This document shows positions 42,869 to 54,719 of a DNA stretch of 64,000 nucleotides, piece by piece. The stretch is taken from the NCBI RefSeq assembly GCF_011839805.1, contig NZ_VWPY01000003.1:62001-126000 (forward strand). Direction: 5' to 3'. The translations under genes and the position numbers were made by a program. The notes under the pieces were generated by a model that worked only from the letters and a program-made list of their open reading frames with translations, ran no database searches and had not been told where the DNA came from. Positions within the stretch are counted from its first letter, which is position 1, and each line of letters begins with the position of its first letter. Source of the DNA: Kineococcus rubinsiae (lineage in GTDB: Bacteria; Actinomycetota; Actinomycetes; Actinomycetales; Kineococcaceae).

Positions 42869-43779
42869 GCCGCCACCGCCCGGCGGCGCAGGACGAGCCC
42901 GCCGGCGACCGCGACCGCGAGCGCCCAGCCGAGCGCCGCGAGGCCCACCGCGGTGTCGGGGCGCAGCAGCGGCAGGCCGCGCAGCGCCTGCCAGGCCAGC
43001 AGGACCACGCCGCCCGCGTACCCGGCCGAGGCGACGGTGACCAGGCGGGCGGCGGTGCGGTCGGCGAGCCCGGGCGCCCAGCGGTGCAGCGCCCAGGCGA
43101 GCAGGAGCAGCACCTGCAGGCCGTGCAGCCCGGCGAAGTGCGCCACCCGGAGGTCGCCCGCCGCGGTGCTCCAGCCCGTCACCGGCAGGCCGGGCCCGCC
43201 GTCGGGGGCCCCGACGGTGTGCGCGCCCGCGGCCGTCGCCGTGCGGTTGGCCAGCATCAGCCCGGCCTCGGCCATGCCCAGCAGCGACACGAGCAGCCCG
43301 CCCCGCAGGCCCGCCGCGAGCGTGCGGGGCAGCCCGCGCTGGCGCAGCAGCAGGACGGCGGCCGCGGCCGCGGCGAGGAAGACGAGCGCGACGAAGCCGC
43401 CCATGGCGCTGAACACGGCCGCGTCGAAGGGGGTGTCGTCGTTGAAGTGGCTCGTCGTGCCGCGGGCGACCTGCAGGCCGATGAGCAGCAGCTCGACGAC
43501 GAGGGCCACCCCGGTCGTCCAGGCGATGGCGGCGACGGCCCGGCGGTGGCCCGTGACCTGCCGCAGCACCCAGGCGAGCGTGGCGCAGTAGACGGCGATG
43601 GAGACGGCGAACTTGGCGGGCTTGAGCCACGCCGGGGCGCCGGTGATGGTGCGGTCGTCGAGCAGCAGGCCGACGGCGGTCGCGGCGAGCGCGGCGACGC
43701 AGGCCACCGCGACCCCCCGGAGCACCCGGGACGCCGTGGTGGGGGAGGGCGGGGCGGGGGCGGGGTGCAGCACGGTCAC
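42865..43779 (-). CDS. Multi-pass membrane protein in operon with DUF2834
   Basis: 304 aa from GTG 43779, after GGAG; upstream in-frame codons lie in the operator region and are unlikely to be coding. Seven or eight helices (VLRGVAVACVAALAATAVGLLL, FAVSIAVYCATLAWVL, AVAAIAWTTGVALVVELLLIGLQ and onward). TSHFNDDTPFDAAVFSAMGGFVAL and VAHFAGLHGLQVLLLLAWAL carry conserved-looking His residues. Family not named. Divergent from a TetR gene that likely controls it. Confidence 0.7.
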   Translation of the reverse strand: MTVLHPAPAPPSPTTASRVLRGVAVACVAALAATAVGLLLDDRTITGAPAWLKPAKFAVSIAVYCATLAWVLRQVTGHRRAVAAIAWTTGVALVVELLLIGLQVARGTTSHFNDDTPFDAAVFSAMGGFVALVFLAAAAAAVLLLRQRGLPRTLAAGLRGGLLVSLLGMAEAGLMLANRTATAAGAHTVGAPDGGPGLPVTGWSTAAGDLRVAHFAGLHGLQVLLLLAWALHRWAPGLADRTAARLVTVASAGYAGGVVLLAWQALRGLPLLRPDTAVGLAALGWALAVAVAGGLVLRRRAVAA

Positions 43780-43848
43780 GGGGAGCTCCAGGAGCGAGGA
43801 GGGGTGGTGCGAACACCGTTCACTCGCCTCGCCGCGGTTGTCAACAGT

Positions 43849-43863
43849 GTTCTCCTCGAGAAC
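43849..43863. promoter_or_regulatory. TetR operator candidate GTTCTC-CTC-GAGAAC
   Basis: A perfect 6-bp inverted repeat with 3-bp centre, flanked by AAC on the left and GTT on the right at equal distance, which extends the symmetry. GAAC-ACC-GTTC at 43811-43821 may be a second weaker site. It lies between the TetR gene (43896) and the divergent membrane operon (43779). Confidence 0.45.
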
Positions 43864-43895
43864 GTCGTTCACACGACTGCGGTAGCCTTCTCCCC

Positions 43896-44591
43896 ATGAC
43901 CGCCACCACGCGCCGCAGCGAGCAGCGGGCCGCGACGCTCGCCGAGATCAAGGCGGCCGCGTGGGCGGACATGGCGCGCTCCGGCACCACGGGGCTCTCC
44001 CTGCGCGGGGTGGCCCGCGAGATGGGCATGGCGGTCTCCGCGCTCTACCGCTACTTCCCCAGCCGCGACGACCTCCTCACCACCCTGGTCGTCGACTGCT
44101 TCGACGCCCTCACGGCCCGGCTGCGCACCGCGCTGGACGAGGTGCCCGCCGGCGCCGACGCCGTCGAGGCCTACCTGCACGTCGGCCGCGCCTACCGCGA
44201 CTGGGCGCTCGCCGACCCGCTGCAGTACCGGCTGGCCTTCGGCAACCCCGTCGACGGCTACACCGGCACCGACGCCACGACGGCCGCCGCGCAGCGCTCC
44301 TCGGGCGTCCTGCTCGAGGTGATGGCCCGGGCCGTGGACGCCGACCGCGTGGACACCGCCACCGTCGACGCGCTCCTCACCGACCCGCTGCGCGCGGCGC
44401 TCGAGGGCTGGTCGGCCGCGCTGCCCCGCCCGCTGCCCGCGGCCGCCCTCGGCGCCGCGGCGATCTGCTACGCCGCCCTGCACGGGGCCATCGACCTCGA
44501 GCTGAACCGGCACCTGCCGCCGCAGCTGCGCGGTCAGCCCGCGCTGTTCGACGCCACCCTGCGCTCGACCATCACCGCCCTCACCCGCTGA
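43896..44591 (+). CDS. TetR-family regulator (TetR_C_13-like)
   Basis: 231 aa. Winged-less HTH: QRAATLAEIKAAAWADMARSGTTGLSLRGVAREMGMAVSALYRYFPSRDDLLTTLVVDCFDAL. The C-terminal ligand domain has the AYRDWALADPLQYRLAFGNPVDGY segment seen in a common actinobacterial TetR subgroup, also present in the TetR at 63191. TAGCCT at 43883 places a start site at the ATG, so it may be leaderless. Confidence 0.92.
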   Translation: MTATTRRSEQRAATLAEIKAAAWADMARSGTTGLSLRGVAREMGMAVSALYRYFPSRDDLLTTLVVDCFDALTARLRTALDEVPAGADAVEAYLHVGRAYRDWALADPLQYRLAFGNPVDGYTGTDATTAAAQRSSGVLLEVMARAVDADRVDTATVDALLTDPLRAALEGWSAALPRPLPAAALGAAAICYAALHGAIDLELNRHLPPQLRGQPALFDATLRSTITALTR

Positions 44592-44706
44592 CGGCCGGGG
44601 CCGGCGGCGCCGCACACGTGGTCCACAGCGCCGGCTGGCGCGGGACACAGCGGACTGCCAGGCTCGCGCGGGTCCTGACGTCGCAGCGCTGCGAGAGGTC
44701 CACGCC

Positions 44707-45993
44707 ATGCCCCGAAGCTCCCGTCCGTCCCGGCCCCTGCTGGGGGCCGCCACCCTGATCGCGCTGGCCGCGACCGCCGCCGCCTGCGGCGTCCAGCCCG
44801 CCCCCACCGCCGACCCGGCCGGCGGACCCCGCCACGCCCGGGCGAAGAACGTCGTCGTGCTGCAGGGCGACGGCATGGGCATCGCCCACCGCGAGCTGGT
44901 CCGGCTGGCCACCAAGGGCCAGGACGAGGAGCTGGCGATGGACTCCCTCGACGTCGCCGGCTGGGTCCACACCGACCCGCTGGACCCCGAGGACACCGTC
45001 ACCGACTCCGCCGCCTCCGCGACCGCGTTCGCGACCGGTGTGCGCACCTACAACGGGGCCGTCGGCGTCGACGCGGACGGCCGCGCCCTGCCGACGCTGC
45101 TCGAGCAGGCCCGCCGCGCCGGCAAGGCCACCGGGCTCGTGACGACGTCGCAGGTCACCGACGCGACGCCCGCGGCCTACGGCTCGCACGTCCCCGACCG
45201 AGACGACCAGAGCGAGATCGCCCGCCAGTTCATCGAGGAGACGCGCCCCGACGTCGTCCTCGGCGGCGGCGAGGACCGGTGGCTGCCGCCGGGCGAGGAG
45301 GGCGCGTGGCCCGACCACCCGGCCACCGACCCCACCGAGGAGAGCGCCGGCACGCAGGGCAACCTCATCGAGCGCGCGCAGGAGCTCGGCTACCACTACG
45401 TCTCCGACGCCGAGGGCCTGGCCGCGGCCCGCCCCCGCGGCCGGCTGCTCGGCCTGTTCGCCAACGAGGAGATGTTCGAGCACCGCAACGAGGGCCCCGA
45501 CGCCCTGTACGACCCGGCGGTCCCGCTGCGGGACATGGCGTCCAAGGCGCTGGACGTGCTCTCGCGCGACCGCGACGGGTTCTTCCTGCTCGTGGAGGAG
45601 GAGGGCGTCGACGAGATGGCCCACCACAACAACGCGCACCTCACGATCGAGGCGGGCGCCGCGCTGGACTCGACCGTGCAGCTCGTCCTCGACTTCGCGG
45701 AGACGCACCCCGACACCCTCGTCGTCGTGGTCGGCGACCACGAGACGGGCGGGCTCGCCATCGAGAACCCCGACGCGGACGACGAGTCCGGCGACGGGGA
45801 GTCGACCGAGGACGGGCCGTTCACCGTGGCCGGGACGGACCTGGAGTTCGTCGTCGACTGGACCACGGAGCAGCACACGGGGGCGGCGACGCCGCTCACG
45901 GCGCAGGGGCCGGGGGCGGACCGCCTCGGCCGCGTCCAGGACAGCACCGACGTCCACGACGCCATCGCCGCCGCGATGCTGGGTCGTCGCTGA
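44707..45993 (+). CDS. Alkaline phosphatase, probable lipoprotein
   Basis: 428 aa. Signal peptide with Cys27 after AATAAA as a possible lipid site. PhoA fold: NVVVLQGDGMGIAHREL (metal Asp), TVTDSAASATAFATGVRTYNG with the nucleophile Ser near residue 101, FFLLVEEEGVDEMAHHNN, and VVVGDHETGGLAI. Releases phosphate from monoesters outside the cell. A short tandem repeat follows the stop. Phosphate-box control not visible. Confidence 0.92.
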   Translation: MPRSSRPSRPLLGAATLIALAATAAACGVQPAPTADPAGGPRHARAKNVVVLQGDGMGIAHRELVRLATKGQDEELAMDSLDVAGWVHTDPLDPEDTVTDSAASATAFATGVRTYNGAVGVDADGRALPTLLEQARRAGKATGLVTTSQVTDATPAAYGSHVPDRDDQSEIARQFIEETRPDVVLGGGEDRWLPPGEEGAWPDHPATDPTEESAGTQGNLIERAQELGYHYVSDAEGLAAARPRGRLLGLFANEEMFEHRNEGPDALYDPAVPLRDMASKALDVLSRDRDGFFLLVEEEGVDEMAHHNNAHLTIEAGAALDSTVQLVLDFAETHPDTLVVVVGDHETGGLAIENPDADDESGDGESTEDGPFTVAGTDLEFVVDWTTEQHTGAATPLTAQGPGADRLGRVQDSTDVHDAIAAAMLGRR

Positions 45994-46080
45994 GATCGGG
46001 TCGTCGCTGAGGTCGGGGCTGCACCGGCTCGGGTCCGCGCTGAGGTCGGCGCTGCGCCGGGTCCGGACCGCGCCGAGGTC
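45981..46080. repeat. Degenerate tandem repeats downstream of phosphatase
   Basis: GGGTCGTCGCTGAGATC (45981-45997, including the phosphatase stop) is followed by a near copy (45998-46014). A 33-bp unit starting at 45998 recurs at 46031 with 28 of 33 bases the same, and a decayed third unit follows to about 46080. Probably replication-slippage debris. Confidence 0.6.
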
Positions 46081-46165
46081 GCGAACCGGCGCCCGGCGCG
46101 GCCTGCTGGCCGGGGGCGGGGAGGGCTTGGGACAGTGGCCCTCCCCGCCCGCCCAGGAGGACGCC

Positions 46166-48124
<1,959 letters not shown>

Positions 48125-49011
48125 GCCCCGGCGCGGCCGGGGCCGGGTCAGTCGGAGAGGTGTCGGTCGCGGAGGTACCGGTCGGTGAGGGGACGTCGGG
48201 CGGGCCGATCGCGGGCGTCTCCTGCGCCGCCGCGCCGGCGAGCGCCGCGTAGACCGCGGCGAGGCCCGCGACGGCCTGCGCCACCCGCTCCCGCTCGCGC
48301 CGCGGGTCCTCCGCGCGCAGCAGCGGGCGGAACACCCCGGCCAGCAGGTCCGGGTCCCGGACGGCGGTCGCGGGGCGGTGCCACAGGCCCGGGGGCAGCA
48401 CGGGAGCCCCGCCCGGGCCGTCCCAGAAGTCGGCCGCCGGGTCCTCCTCGGGCGCGGCCGGGAGCTCGGGCACCACGACGAGCGCGCGGCCGCCGCGCGA
48501 GAGCCCCTCCAGCGGAACACCTCTGGCCCGCAGCCACGTCGCCGGGGCGTCGTCGGCCAGGTCCGCGACCGCGAGGGCCAGGGCGACGGCGTGCTTGCAC
48601 AGCGGGTCCGGGTCCGGGCAGCTGCAGACGAACTCGACGTCGTCCTCGGTGAGCCCCGTCGGCCGCGGCGGGGGTGTGCGGGCCCCGCGGCCCGCCTGGG
48701 CGGCCAGGTCGGCGGTGCCCGCGAGCAGCGCTGCGAGCAGCCGCGGGTCGTCCAGCAGCAGCCGGAACAGCCGCGCCGCCTCGTCGCGGGGCAGGGCGCG
48801 GACGTGGACCTGCACGTCGTGCTGGAGGCCGCTCGCGCCGTGCACGGTCGCCGTGAAGCGGCCGCGGGCCACGTCGATCCGGCCGACGGCCCCCTCCTCG
48901 AGCAGGACGAGCCCCCGGTCGTGGCGGCCCGGGTCGGCGAGGTCCTCGACGAGCCGCGCGAGCTCCTCGCCCGACGTCGCGGCGCGCGCGTCGGCGAGGT
49001 GCCCCAGGCCT

Positions 49012-52000
49012 TCACGCATCGACGGCCTCCTGCGACAGCACCAGCAGCTCCCGCAGCGCCTCGGTGCCGAGCTCGGTCAGCCAGCCCTCGCCCGGCCCGA
49101 CGACGAGGTCGGCCAGCGCGGACTTGCCCGCGATGACGGCGTCGATGCGCTCCTCGACCGTGCCGGCCGTGACGAGCTTGCGGACCTGCACCGTGCGGTC
49201 CTGGCCGATGCGGAACGCGCGGTCGGTCGCCTGGTCCTCCACGGCGGGGTTCCACCACCGGTCGACGTGCAGGACGTGGTTGGCCCGCGTGAGGTTCAGC
49301 CCCGTGCCGCCCGCCTTGAGCGAGAGCAGCAGCAGGGGCGGCCCGTCGTCGGACTGGAACCGCCGGACGATGCCGTCGCGCTGGGTGCGGGTGGTCCCGC
49401 CGTGAAGGAACGGCACCTCGACCCCGAACCGCTCCTGCAGGTGCGGCGCGAGCATCCGGCCGAACTCCGCGAACTGCGTGAACAGCAGGGCCCGGTCGCC
49501 CTCCGCGAGCAGGGACTCGACGAGGTCGTCGACGGCCGCGAGCTTGCCGGAGCGGTGCCGGCCGCCGCGCAGCAGCGGCGACCCGTCGCCGAGGAAGTGC
49601 GCGGGGTGGTTGCACACCTGCTTCAGCTGGGTGAGCGTGCGCAGCACGGACCCCTTGCGCTGCATCGGGGACAGGTCGTCGAGCCCGGTCAGCAGCGCGT
49701 CGACCGTCGAGCGGTACAGCGCCGCCTGCTCGCGCGTCAGGGACACGGGCACGACCATCTCGATCTTCTCGGGCAGGTCGGCGATGACCGCCTTGTCGGT
49801 CTTCACCCGGCGCAGGACGAAGGGCCGGGTCACCGCCCGCAGCCGGGAGGCGGCGGCCGCGTCCGCCCGCAGCTCGATGGGCCGGGCGAAGCGGTCGCGG
49901 AACGCCGCGGCCGAGCCGAGCATGCCCGGGTTCACGGCGTCCAGGACGCCGCGCAGCTCCTCCAGGCGGTTCTCCACGGGAGTTCCCGTCAGGGCGATGC
50001 GCCGGGCCGCCGGGACGCGGCGCACCGCGCGGGCCTGCCGGGTCGCGGTGTTCTTCACCTGGTGCGCCTCGTCGAGGACGAGCCGGTGCCAGGCCACGCC
50101 CGCGAGCTCGTCGACGTCGGAGGCCAGCACGCCGTAGGTCGTCACGACGACGTCGGCGTCCGCGTAGGCCGCGACCGCCTCGCCGCGCGCCCGCGACGCC
50201 CCGTGGTGCACCCGCACGCGCAGGGTCGGGGCGAAGCGCGCCGCCTCCCGCGACCAGTTGCCCACCAGCGACATCGGGCAGACCAGCAGCGTCGGCCCGG
50301 GGGAGGGCGCGTCGTCGCGCTCGTGCAGCAGCAGCGCCAGCACCTGCACCGTCTTGCCCAGCCCCATGTCGTCGGCCAGCACCGAGCCGAGGCCCAGGCG
50401 GTCCAGGAACGCCAGCCACGACAGCCCGCGGTGCTGGTAGGGCCGCAGGACCCCCTGCAGCGCAGCGGGGACGGGGACCTGGACGACCTCGGCCTCCGTG
50501 CCGCGCAGCAGCCCGTCCACCCAGCCGCGGGCCGTCACGGCGGACAGCGGCACCGGCAGGGCATCGGCGCCCGCGAGCTCGGCGACGAGCCCGGCGAGCG
50601 AGGCGGGGGCGTCGTCGCGGCGCTGCCGCGCGCGCCGCACGAACCGCCGGGCGGCGGCGAGGCTGCCCGGCTGCAGGCGCACCCACTCCCCGCGCAGCCA
50701 CACCAGGGGCGAGGCCGCGTCGGCGAGCACGCCGAGCTCGTCCTCGGTCAGGACGTCCCCGCCGAGCGCCACCGACCAGTCCCACGACACCAGGGCCGCG
50801 AACCCCAGCGGGCGCTCCCCGCCGGCGTCGCGCGAGCCCTGCACGTCGAGGCGCAGGGAGGGGGCGACGCGCGTCCAGTCGCGCGGGAGCAGCAGGGTGA
50901 CGTCCGCCTCGCGCAGCAGGTCGGCGCCGTGCTCGACCAGCCCGAGCGCGGTCGTCGTCGTGACCCAGAGCCGGCCCTCGTCGACGGCGTCGCGCCGGGC
51001 CGCGCGCAGCGACGGCAGGACGGTCAGCGCCCGCCGCAGCCCGTCGCGCAGGGCCGCGACGGCCTCGCGGTCCCCCGTGAGCCCGGCGAGGGGCTCGGGC
51101 ACCGCGCCGTCGAGGCGGACCAGGACGTCCACGGGCCAGGCCGCGTCGTCTCCGGCCGCCACCTCGTCGTCGGACCACCGCGGCTCCTGCAGGCGCAGCA
51201 CCACCTCGACCCGCCGCCGGCGGTGCGAGGCGACCCAGGTGGCCAGGTCGGCGCGCAGCCGCGCCCAACGCGAGGCGTCGACGCCCAGGGCCGTGCCCCG
51301 CACCAGGGCGGTCAGCAGCGGGTGGGCGTCGGTCAGGACGGGCTCGACGCGCGCGTCCCCGGCGGCCCGCTCGCGCACCAGCACGGGCACGACCGCGTCG
51401 AGCAGCCCGGCCAGGACCTCCTCGGCCGTGCCCGCCGTGGCCCCCCTGGACCCCGTGCGCAGGGCCGTGGACAGAGCCGGGGGCAGGGCGGCGGCGTGGG
51501 CGGCGATCCACGCGCGGACGTCCTCGTCGGGGGCGAGGCGCCACGTCGCCCGCACCACGTCGGTGCCGGGCTCGGAGACCGCCTCGGGCACCACGCGCCC
51601 CGCCTCGACGAGCCGCTCGACGTCGCGCACGAGGGCCGCGAGGTGCCGGACCTCGCGCCCCACGAGGAGGGCGGGACCCTCGGCGACGCAGCGCAGCGCG
51701 GCCAGGCTCGTCGCGACGTCGGGGGCCGCCACGGGCAGCGCCACGACCTCTAGGGCGGTCGACCCCGCGGGGCGGCGCTGCTGCGGGACCCGGCCGACGG
51801 CCTCGGGGCTGCGGACCGGCACGCCGTCGCGCACCGGCATGAGGACCCGCACGGTCCGCGCCGGGCCGGTCAGCGCCGCGCGCAGCGACGCGTCCGGCAG
51901 GGACCGGGCCAGCGCGCGCCGCTCGGCCGCCGGCAGGGCCCCCGGGTGGGCGGCGAGCCCGGCGCCGAGCTCCCAGCGCGAGTGCCGCTCCAGCCACCAG

Positions 52001-52098
52001 ACCACGCCGTGCGCCGGGGAGAGGACCGCGTGCACCACCGCGGGACCGGCGGGCGGGGCGGACGCCGGTCCGGTCGCGGAGGTGGTGCGCAGGACCAT
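49012..52098 (-). CDS. SNF2-family DEAD/DEAH-type helicase
   Basis: 1028 aa. The N-terminal 550 residues are a bacterial SNF2 accessory region. Helicase motifs: I SVLADDMGLGKTVQVL, Ia LLVCPMSLVGNW, II LVLDEAHQVKN, III ALTGTPVENRLEEL, IV ALLFTQFAEFGRML, V LLSLKAGGTGLNLTRANHVLHVDRWWNPAVEDQATDRAFRIGQ (V-VI). Translocates on double-stranded DNA or remodels nucleoprotein; the paired SWIM gene is the usual actinobacterial arrangement. Confidence 0.93.
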   Translation of the reverse strand: MVLRTTSATGPASAPPAGPAVVHAVLSPAHGVVWWLERHSRWELGAGLAAHPGALPAAERRALARSLPDASLRAALTGPARTVRVLMPVRDGVPVRSPEAVGRVPQQRRPAGSTALEVVALPVAAPDVATSLAALRCVAEGPALLVGREVRHLAALVRDVERLVEAGRVVPEAVSEPGTDVVRATWRLAPDEDVRAWIAAHAAALPPALSTALRTGSRGATAGTAEEVLAGLLDAVVPVLVRERAAGDARVEPVLTDAHPLLTALVRGTALGVDASRWARLRADLATWVASHRRRRVEVVLRLQEPRWSDDEVAAGDDAAWPVDVLVRLDGAVPEPLAGLTGDREAVAALRDGLRRALTVLPSLRAARRDAVDEGRLWVTTTTALGLVEHGADLLREADVTLLLPRDWTRVAPSLRLDVQGSRDAGGERPLGFAALVSWDWSVALGGDVLTEDELGVLADAASPLVWLRGEWVRLQPGSLAAARRFVRRARQRRDDAPASLAGLVAELAGADALPVPLSAVTARGWVDGLLRGTEAEVVQVPVPAALQGVLRPYQHRGLSWLAFLDRLGLGSVLADDMGLGKTVQVLALLLHERDDAPSPGPTLLVCPMSLVGNWSREAARFAPTLRVRVHHGASRARGEAVAAYADADVVVTTYGVLASDVDELAGVAWHRLVLDEAHQVKNTATRQARAVRRVPAARRIALTGTPVENRLEELRGVLDAVNPGMLGSAAAFRDRFARPIELRADAAAASRLRAVTRPFVLRRVKTDKAVIADLPEKIEMVVPVSLTREQAALYRSTVDALLTGLDDLSPMQRKGSVLRTLTQLKQVCNHPAHFLGDGSPLLRGGRHRSGKLAAVDDLVESLLAEGDRALLFTQFAEFGRMLAPHLQERFGVEVPFLHGGTTRTQRDGIVRRFQSDDGPPLLLLSLKAGGTGLNLTRANHVLHVDRWWNPAVEDQATDRAFRIGQDRTVQVRKLVTAGTVEERIDAVIAGKSALADLVVGPGEGWLTELGTEALRELLVLSQEAVDA

Positions 52099-52238
52099 GG
52101 CGCCATGGTGGACGACGCCACCGACAGCAGCCCGGCCCCGTGCCCCGCCCCGCGCCCCGCCCCGCGCCGGGGCGCCGCGACCGGGACCCGCTGGGTAGGG
52201 TCGGCCGCCCGTCCCCGACGTCCCGAGGTGCCCGAGCC

Positions 52239-53228
52239 GTGCCGAAGAAGAAGTCCTCCCGCACGTCGTCGCGCCCCGTCCGCACGCCGGTCGTCCGCTC
52301 CCCGCTGCGCACGGGCGGGCGCGCGATCGGCGACCTGCAGGTGCCGTTCCGGGCCTTCCTGGAGGCCGAGGCGGACGCGGTCGGGGCGGACGCGCCTGAG
52401 GCGGACGCAGTCGCGGTGGCCGGCACCGAGGTGGACGGGATCGAGGCTCCGGACGACTGGATGTCCCCGGGCGACGTCGAGGCCCGGCTCATGGAGTCCC
52501 TCGGTTGGCTCCTGCTCTCGCAGGGCGAGGACGTCGCTCCGTCCTCGGCCACGTACTTCACGGCCGCGGAGCTGCAGGGCCTCCTGGGGGAGGTCCTGCC
52601 CGCGGTCGCCGAGGCCAACGACCTGGACCTGCCCGAGCTCCGCGAGGAGGTCGCGTCCTCGTGGGCGTCCTACCTGGAGTTCCTCGGCGAGTCGGGCAGC
52701 TGGCGCGGGGAGGACGAGGAGCTCGCGGACTGCCTCGACGTCGTCGCGGCCGACGCCCCCGGCGAGCTCGGCGGCGACGTCCTCGACGCCCTGGCCGTGG
52801 CGGTCTCCGGCGTCACGCTGGAGGAGGAGCTCGCGGCGCTCGCGGCCGTCCCCGTCGTGGCCGCGGCCACCGCCGAGGAGGACCTCGCGCCTGAGGCCCG
52901 GCGTGCCGCCGACCGCGCCGTCCTCGTCGGCTGGATCGTGGAGCAGGTCACCGGCGCGACGGTCGAGGCCGGCATGGTCGGTGGCCTCTCGGCGCTCGCC
53001 TCTGCCGTGCTGGGGCGGCCGATGTCGACCGGGGAGCTGCAGGCGACGGTCGGGCCCGACCAGCCGGAGGCGATGTCGGCCGCCCTCGACCTCGTGAGCC
53101 GCCTCACCGCGGGCGGGGTCCTGTCGGCCGACGAGCCGTGGACCGCGCCCGCGGGCCTCGGCCCGGCGATCGCGGCGTCCGTCCGGGTGTTCTTCACCGA
53201 CGACGAGGAGCCGGCCGCGGAGGGCTGA
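52239..53228 (+). CDS. Acidic hypothetical protein, paralogue of the gene at 12640
   Basis: 329 aa from GTG 52239, after GAGGTG. A basic N-terminal tail (PKKKSSRTSSRPVRTPVVRS) precedes an acidic helical body. ELREEVASSWASYLEFLGESGSW aligns with the FLTFLGDTGRW region of the 12640 protein, and the following helices keep the order. No recognised domain. The basic tail could bind nucleic acid or simply be disordered. Transcribed divergently from the SNF2 operon. Confidence 0.68.
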   Translation: MPKKKSSRTSSRPVRTPVVRSPLRTGGRAIGDLQVPFRAFLEAEADAVGADAPEADAVAVAGTEVDGIEAPDDWMSPGDVEARLMESLGWLLLSQGEDVAPSSATYFTAAELQGLLGEVLPAVAEANDLDLPELREEVASSWASYLEFLGESGSWRGEDEELADCLDVVAADAPGELGGDVLDALAVAVSGVTLEEELAALAAVPVVAAATAEEDLAPEARRAADRAVLVGWIVEQVTGATVEAGMVGGLSALASAVLGRPMSTGELQATVGPDQPEAMSAALDLVSRLTAGGVLSADEPWTAPAGLGPAIAASVRVFFTDDEEPAAEG

Positions 53229-53239
53229 CGACCCGTCCC

Positions 53240-54109
53240 TCAGCGCCAGGAGCTGAGGGCGACGGGCCGCATCGACTCGCTGAAGCGCCCGTCGTCGCTC
53301 GCCGCGGCCAGCAGCGCCCGCAGGTCGCGGTCGAAGGCGGGCAGCCGGTCGCCGAAGAGGTGCGGGGTCGAGCTGGAGAGCGAGTACACCGACGCGGCGA
53401 CCTCCTCGACCGTGCGCTCGACGACGCGGCCGGGCAGCTCGACGCGCTCCGGCCCGGAGAACCCGGCGGCACGGAGGACGTCGTCCTCGTCGCCTGCCGT
53501 CCGCCCGGCCAGCACGCGCTGCGCGGGGGTCTGCCGCGGGCCGAGGTGCGCCTCGACCAGCGCCTCGACCGCCCGCCGCGGGGGCCGGGGGTGGGGCAGG
53601 TCGTCGGGGCCGTCGAGGCCCTCGTGCGTGACGGCGCCCACGTGCAGCAGGGCCCCGCCGGCGATGAGCATCGACCGCACCGCCGCGGCCACCCGTGGGC
53701 GGTCCATCCAGTGGAAGGACTGGGCGAAGGTCACCAGCCGGGGGGCCGGGAGGTCCGCCGGGAGGTCCTCGGCGCGCAGCCGCCGCCAGGAGACGTCGCC
53801 CACCCCCTGGCGGTCCGCCTGCCGGGCCGCCTCGGCGAGCATGTCCGCGTCCGCGTCGATGCCCACGGCCTGCGCCACGAGGGGTGCGAGCGGCAGCGTC
53901 AGCGACCCCGGGCCGCAGCCGACGTCGAGCAGGACGCCCGTGCCGTCCAGCCCCAGCGTCCGCGCGACCACGCCCGCGAGCTCCGGGGGGTAGGGGACCC
54001 GGCCGACCGCGTAGTGGGCCGCGCTGCCGGCATAGAGCAGCGGGTCCCCACCGGCCACGTCCCCGCCGGCCACGTCCCCACCGGCCACGTCCCCCGGGCC
54101 CTGCGTCAT
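53240..54109 (-). CDS. Class I SAM-dependent methyltransferase
   Basis: 289 aa from ATG 54109. Methyltransferase motif I LLDVGCGPGSLTLPLAPLV, motif II AVGIDADADML, RLRAEDLPADLPAPRLVTFAQSFHWM; typical of Methyltransf_11/25 small-molecule enzymes. Residues 7-21 are three GGDVA-type repeats encoded by a 15-bp tandem array. Starts 4 nt after the TetR stop, so it is co-transcribed. Substrate unknown. Confidence 0.88.
   Translation of the reverse strand: MTQGPGDVAGGDVAGGDVAGGDPLLYAGSAAHYAVGRVPYPPELAGVVARTLGLDGTGVLLDVGCGPGSLTLPLAPLVAQAVGIDADADMLAEAARQADRQGVGDVSWRRLRAEDLPADLPAPRLVTFAQSFHWMDRPRVAAAVRSMLIAGGALLHVGAVTHEGLDGPDDLPHPRPPRRAVEALVEAHLGPRQTPAQRVLAGRTAGDEDDVLRAAGFSGPERVELPGRVVERTVEEVAASVYSLSSSTPHLFGDRLPAFDRDLRALLAAASDDGRFSESMRPVALSSWR
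54044..54088. repeat. Three 15-bp tandem repeats in the methyltransferase N-terminus
   Basis: GTCCCCACCGGCCAC occurs at 54044, 54059 (one A-to-G change) and 54074. The unit is a multiple of three, so copy-number change would only lengthen or shorten the GGDVA stretch. Confidence 0.75.
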
Positions 54110-54113
54110 CCCC

Positions 54114-54719
54114 TCAGCGTGCCACCGCGGGCGGCGCCAGCAGGGGCAGGAGCTCGCGCTCGACGGCGTCCAGCGGTGCCGTCGAGCGCTGCGCGCGCGC
54201 CTGGAGGAGCGCACCCTGCACGGCGGCCTGGAGCAGCGAGGCCAGCGACGCGGCGCGCTCGGCGGGGAAGCCGTCGCGGCGCAGCACCGCGGCCGCGTCG
54301 CTCCGCCAGTCCGCCAGGCCGGTCGCGGCCGCCTCGCGCAGCGCCTCGTTGCCGGCGGCGACGTCCACGACGGTCGCGGCGAACGGGCACCCGCGGGCGT
54401 AGTCGCCGTCGGTGAGGGCCGCTCGCCAGCGGGCGACGACCGCGCTCAGCATCGCGGCCGCGCCGGTGCCGTCAGCAGCGGCGGCGCCCACCACGGCGCG
54501 CGCGACGACGTCGGCGCGCGCCAGGGCCTCGGCGACGAGCTGCGTCTTGCCGCCGGGGAAGTAGTGCTGCAGCGAGCCGCGCGGGGCCTGGGCGTGGGCG
54601 ACCACGTCGCGCAGGCCGACGCCGGAGACGCCGCGCTCCTGGATGAGCGCGCGCGCGCTGTCGACCATGCGGTCGCGGGGGCCGGGTGCTTCGGGGTTCG
54701 ACGTCATGACGAGTGTCAT
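54114..54719 (-). CDS. TetR-family regulator (LmrA/YxaF-like)
   Basis: 201 aa from ATG 54719, with GGGGAGG 7 nt upstream. HTH: RMVDSARALIQERGVSGVGLRDVVAHAQAPRGSLQHYFPGGKTQLVAEALARA; the APRGSLQHYFPGGK signature is the LmrA/QacR-like subgroup. The C-terminal part has ARGCPFAATVVDVAAGN. Divergent from an MFS exporter, with two identical-type palindromes at both starts. Repressor of that exporter and of itself. Confidence 0.92.
   Translation of the reverse strand: MTLVMTSNPEAPGPRDRMVDSARALIQERGVSGVGLRDVVAHAQAPRGSLQHYFPGGKTQLVAEALARADVVARAVVGAAAADGTGAAAMLSAVVARWRAALTDGDYARGCPFAATVVDVAAGNEALREAAATGLADWRSDAAAVLRRDGFPAERAASLASLLQAAVQGALLQARAQRSTAPLDAVERELLPLLAPPAVAR

Noticed and set aside
52140-52238. 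N-terminal extension of the acidic protein at 52239
   Set aside because: The extra 33 residues are Pro/Arg-only low complexity. GTG 52239 has a GAGGTG ribosome site and starts a typical protein sequence.
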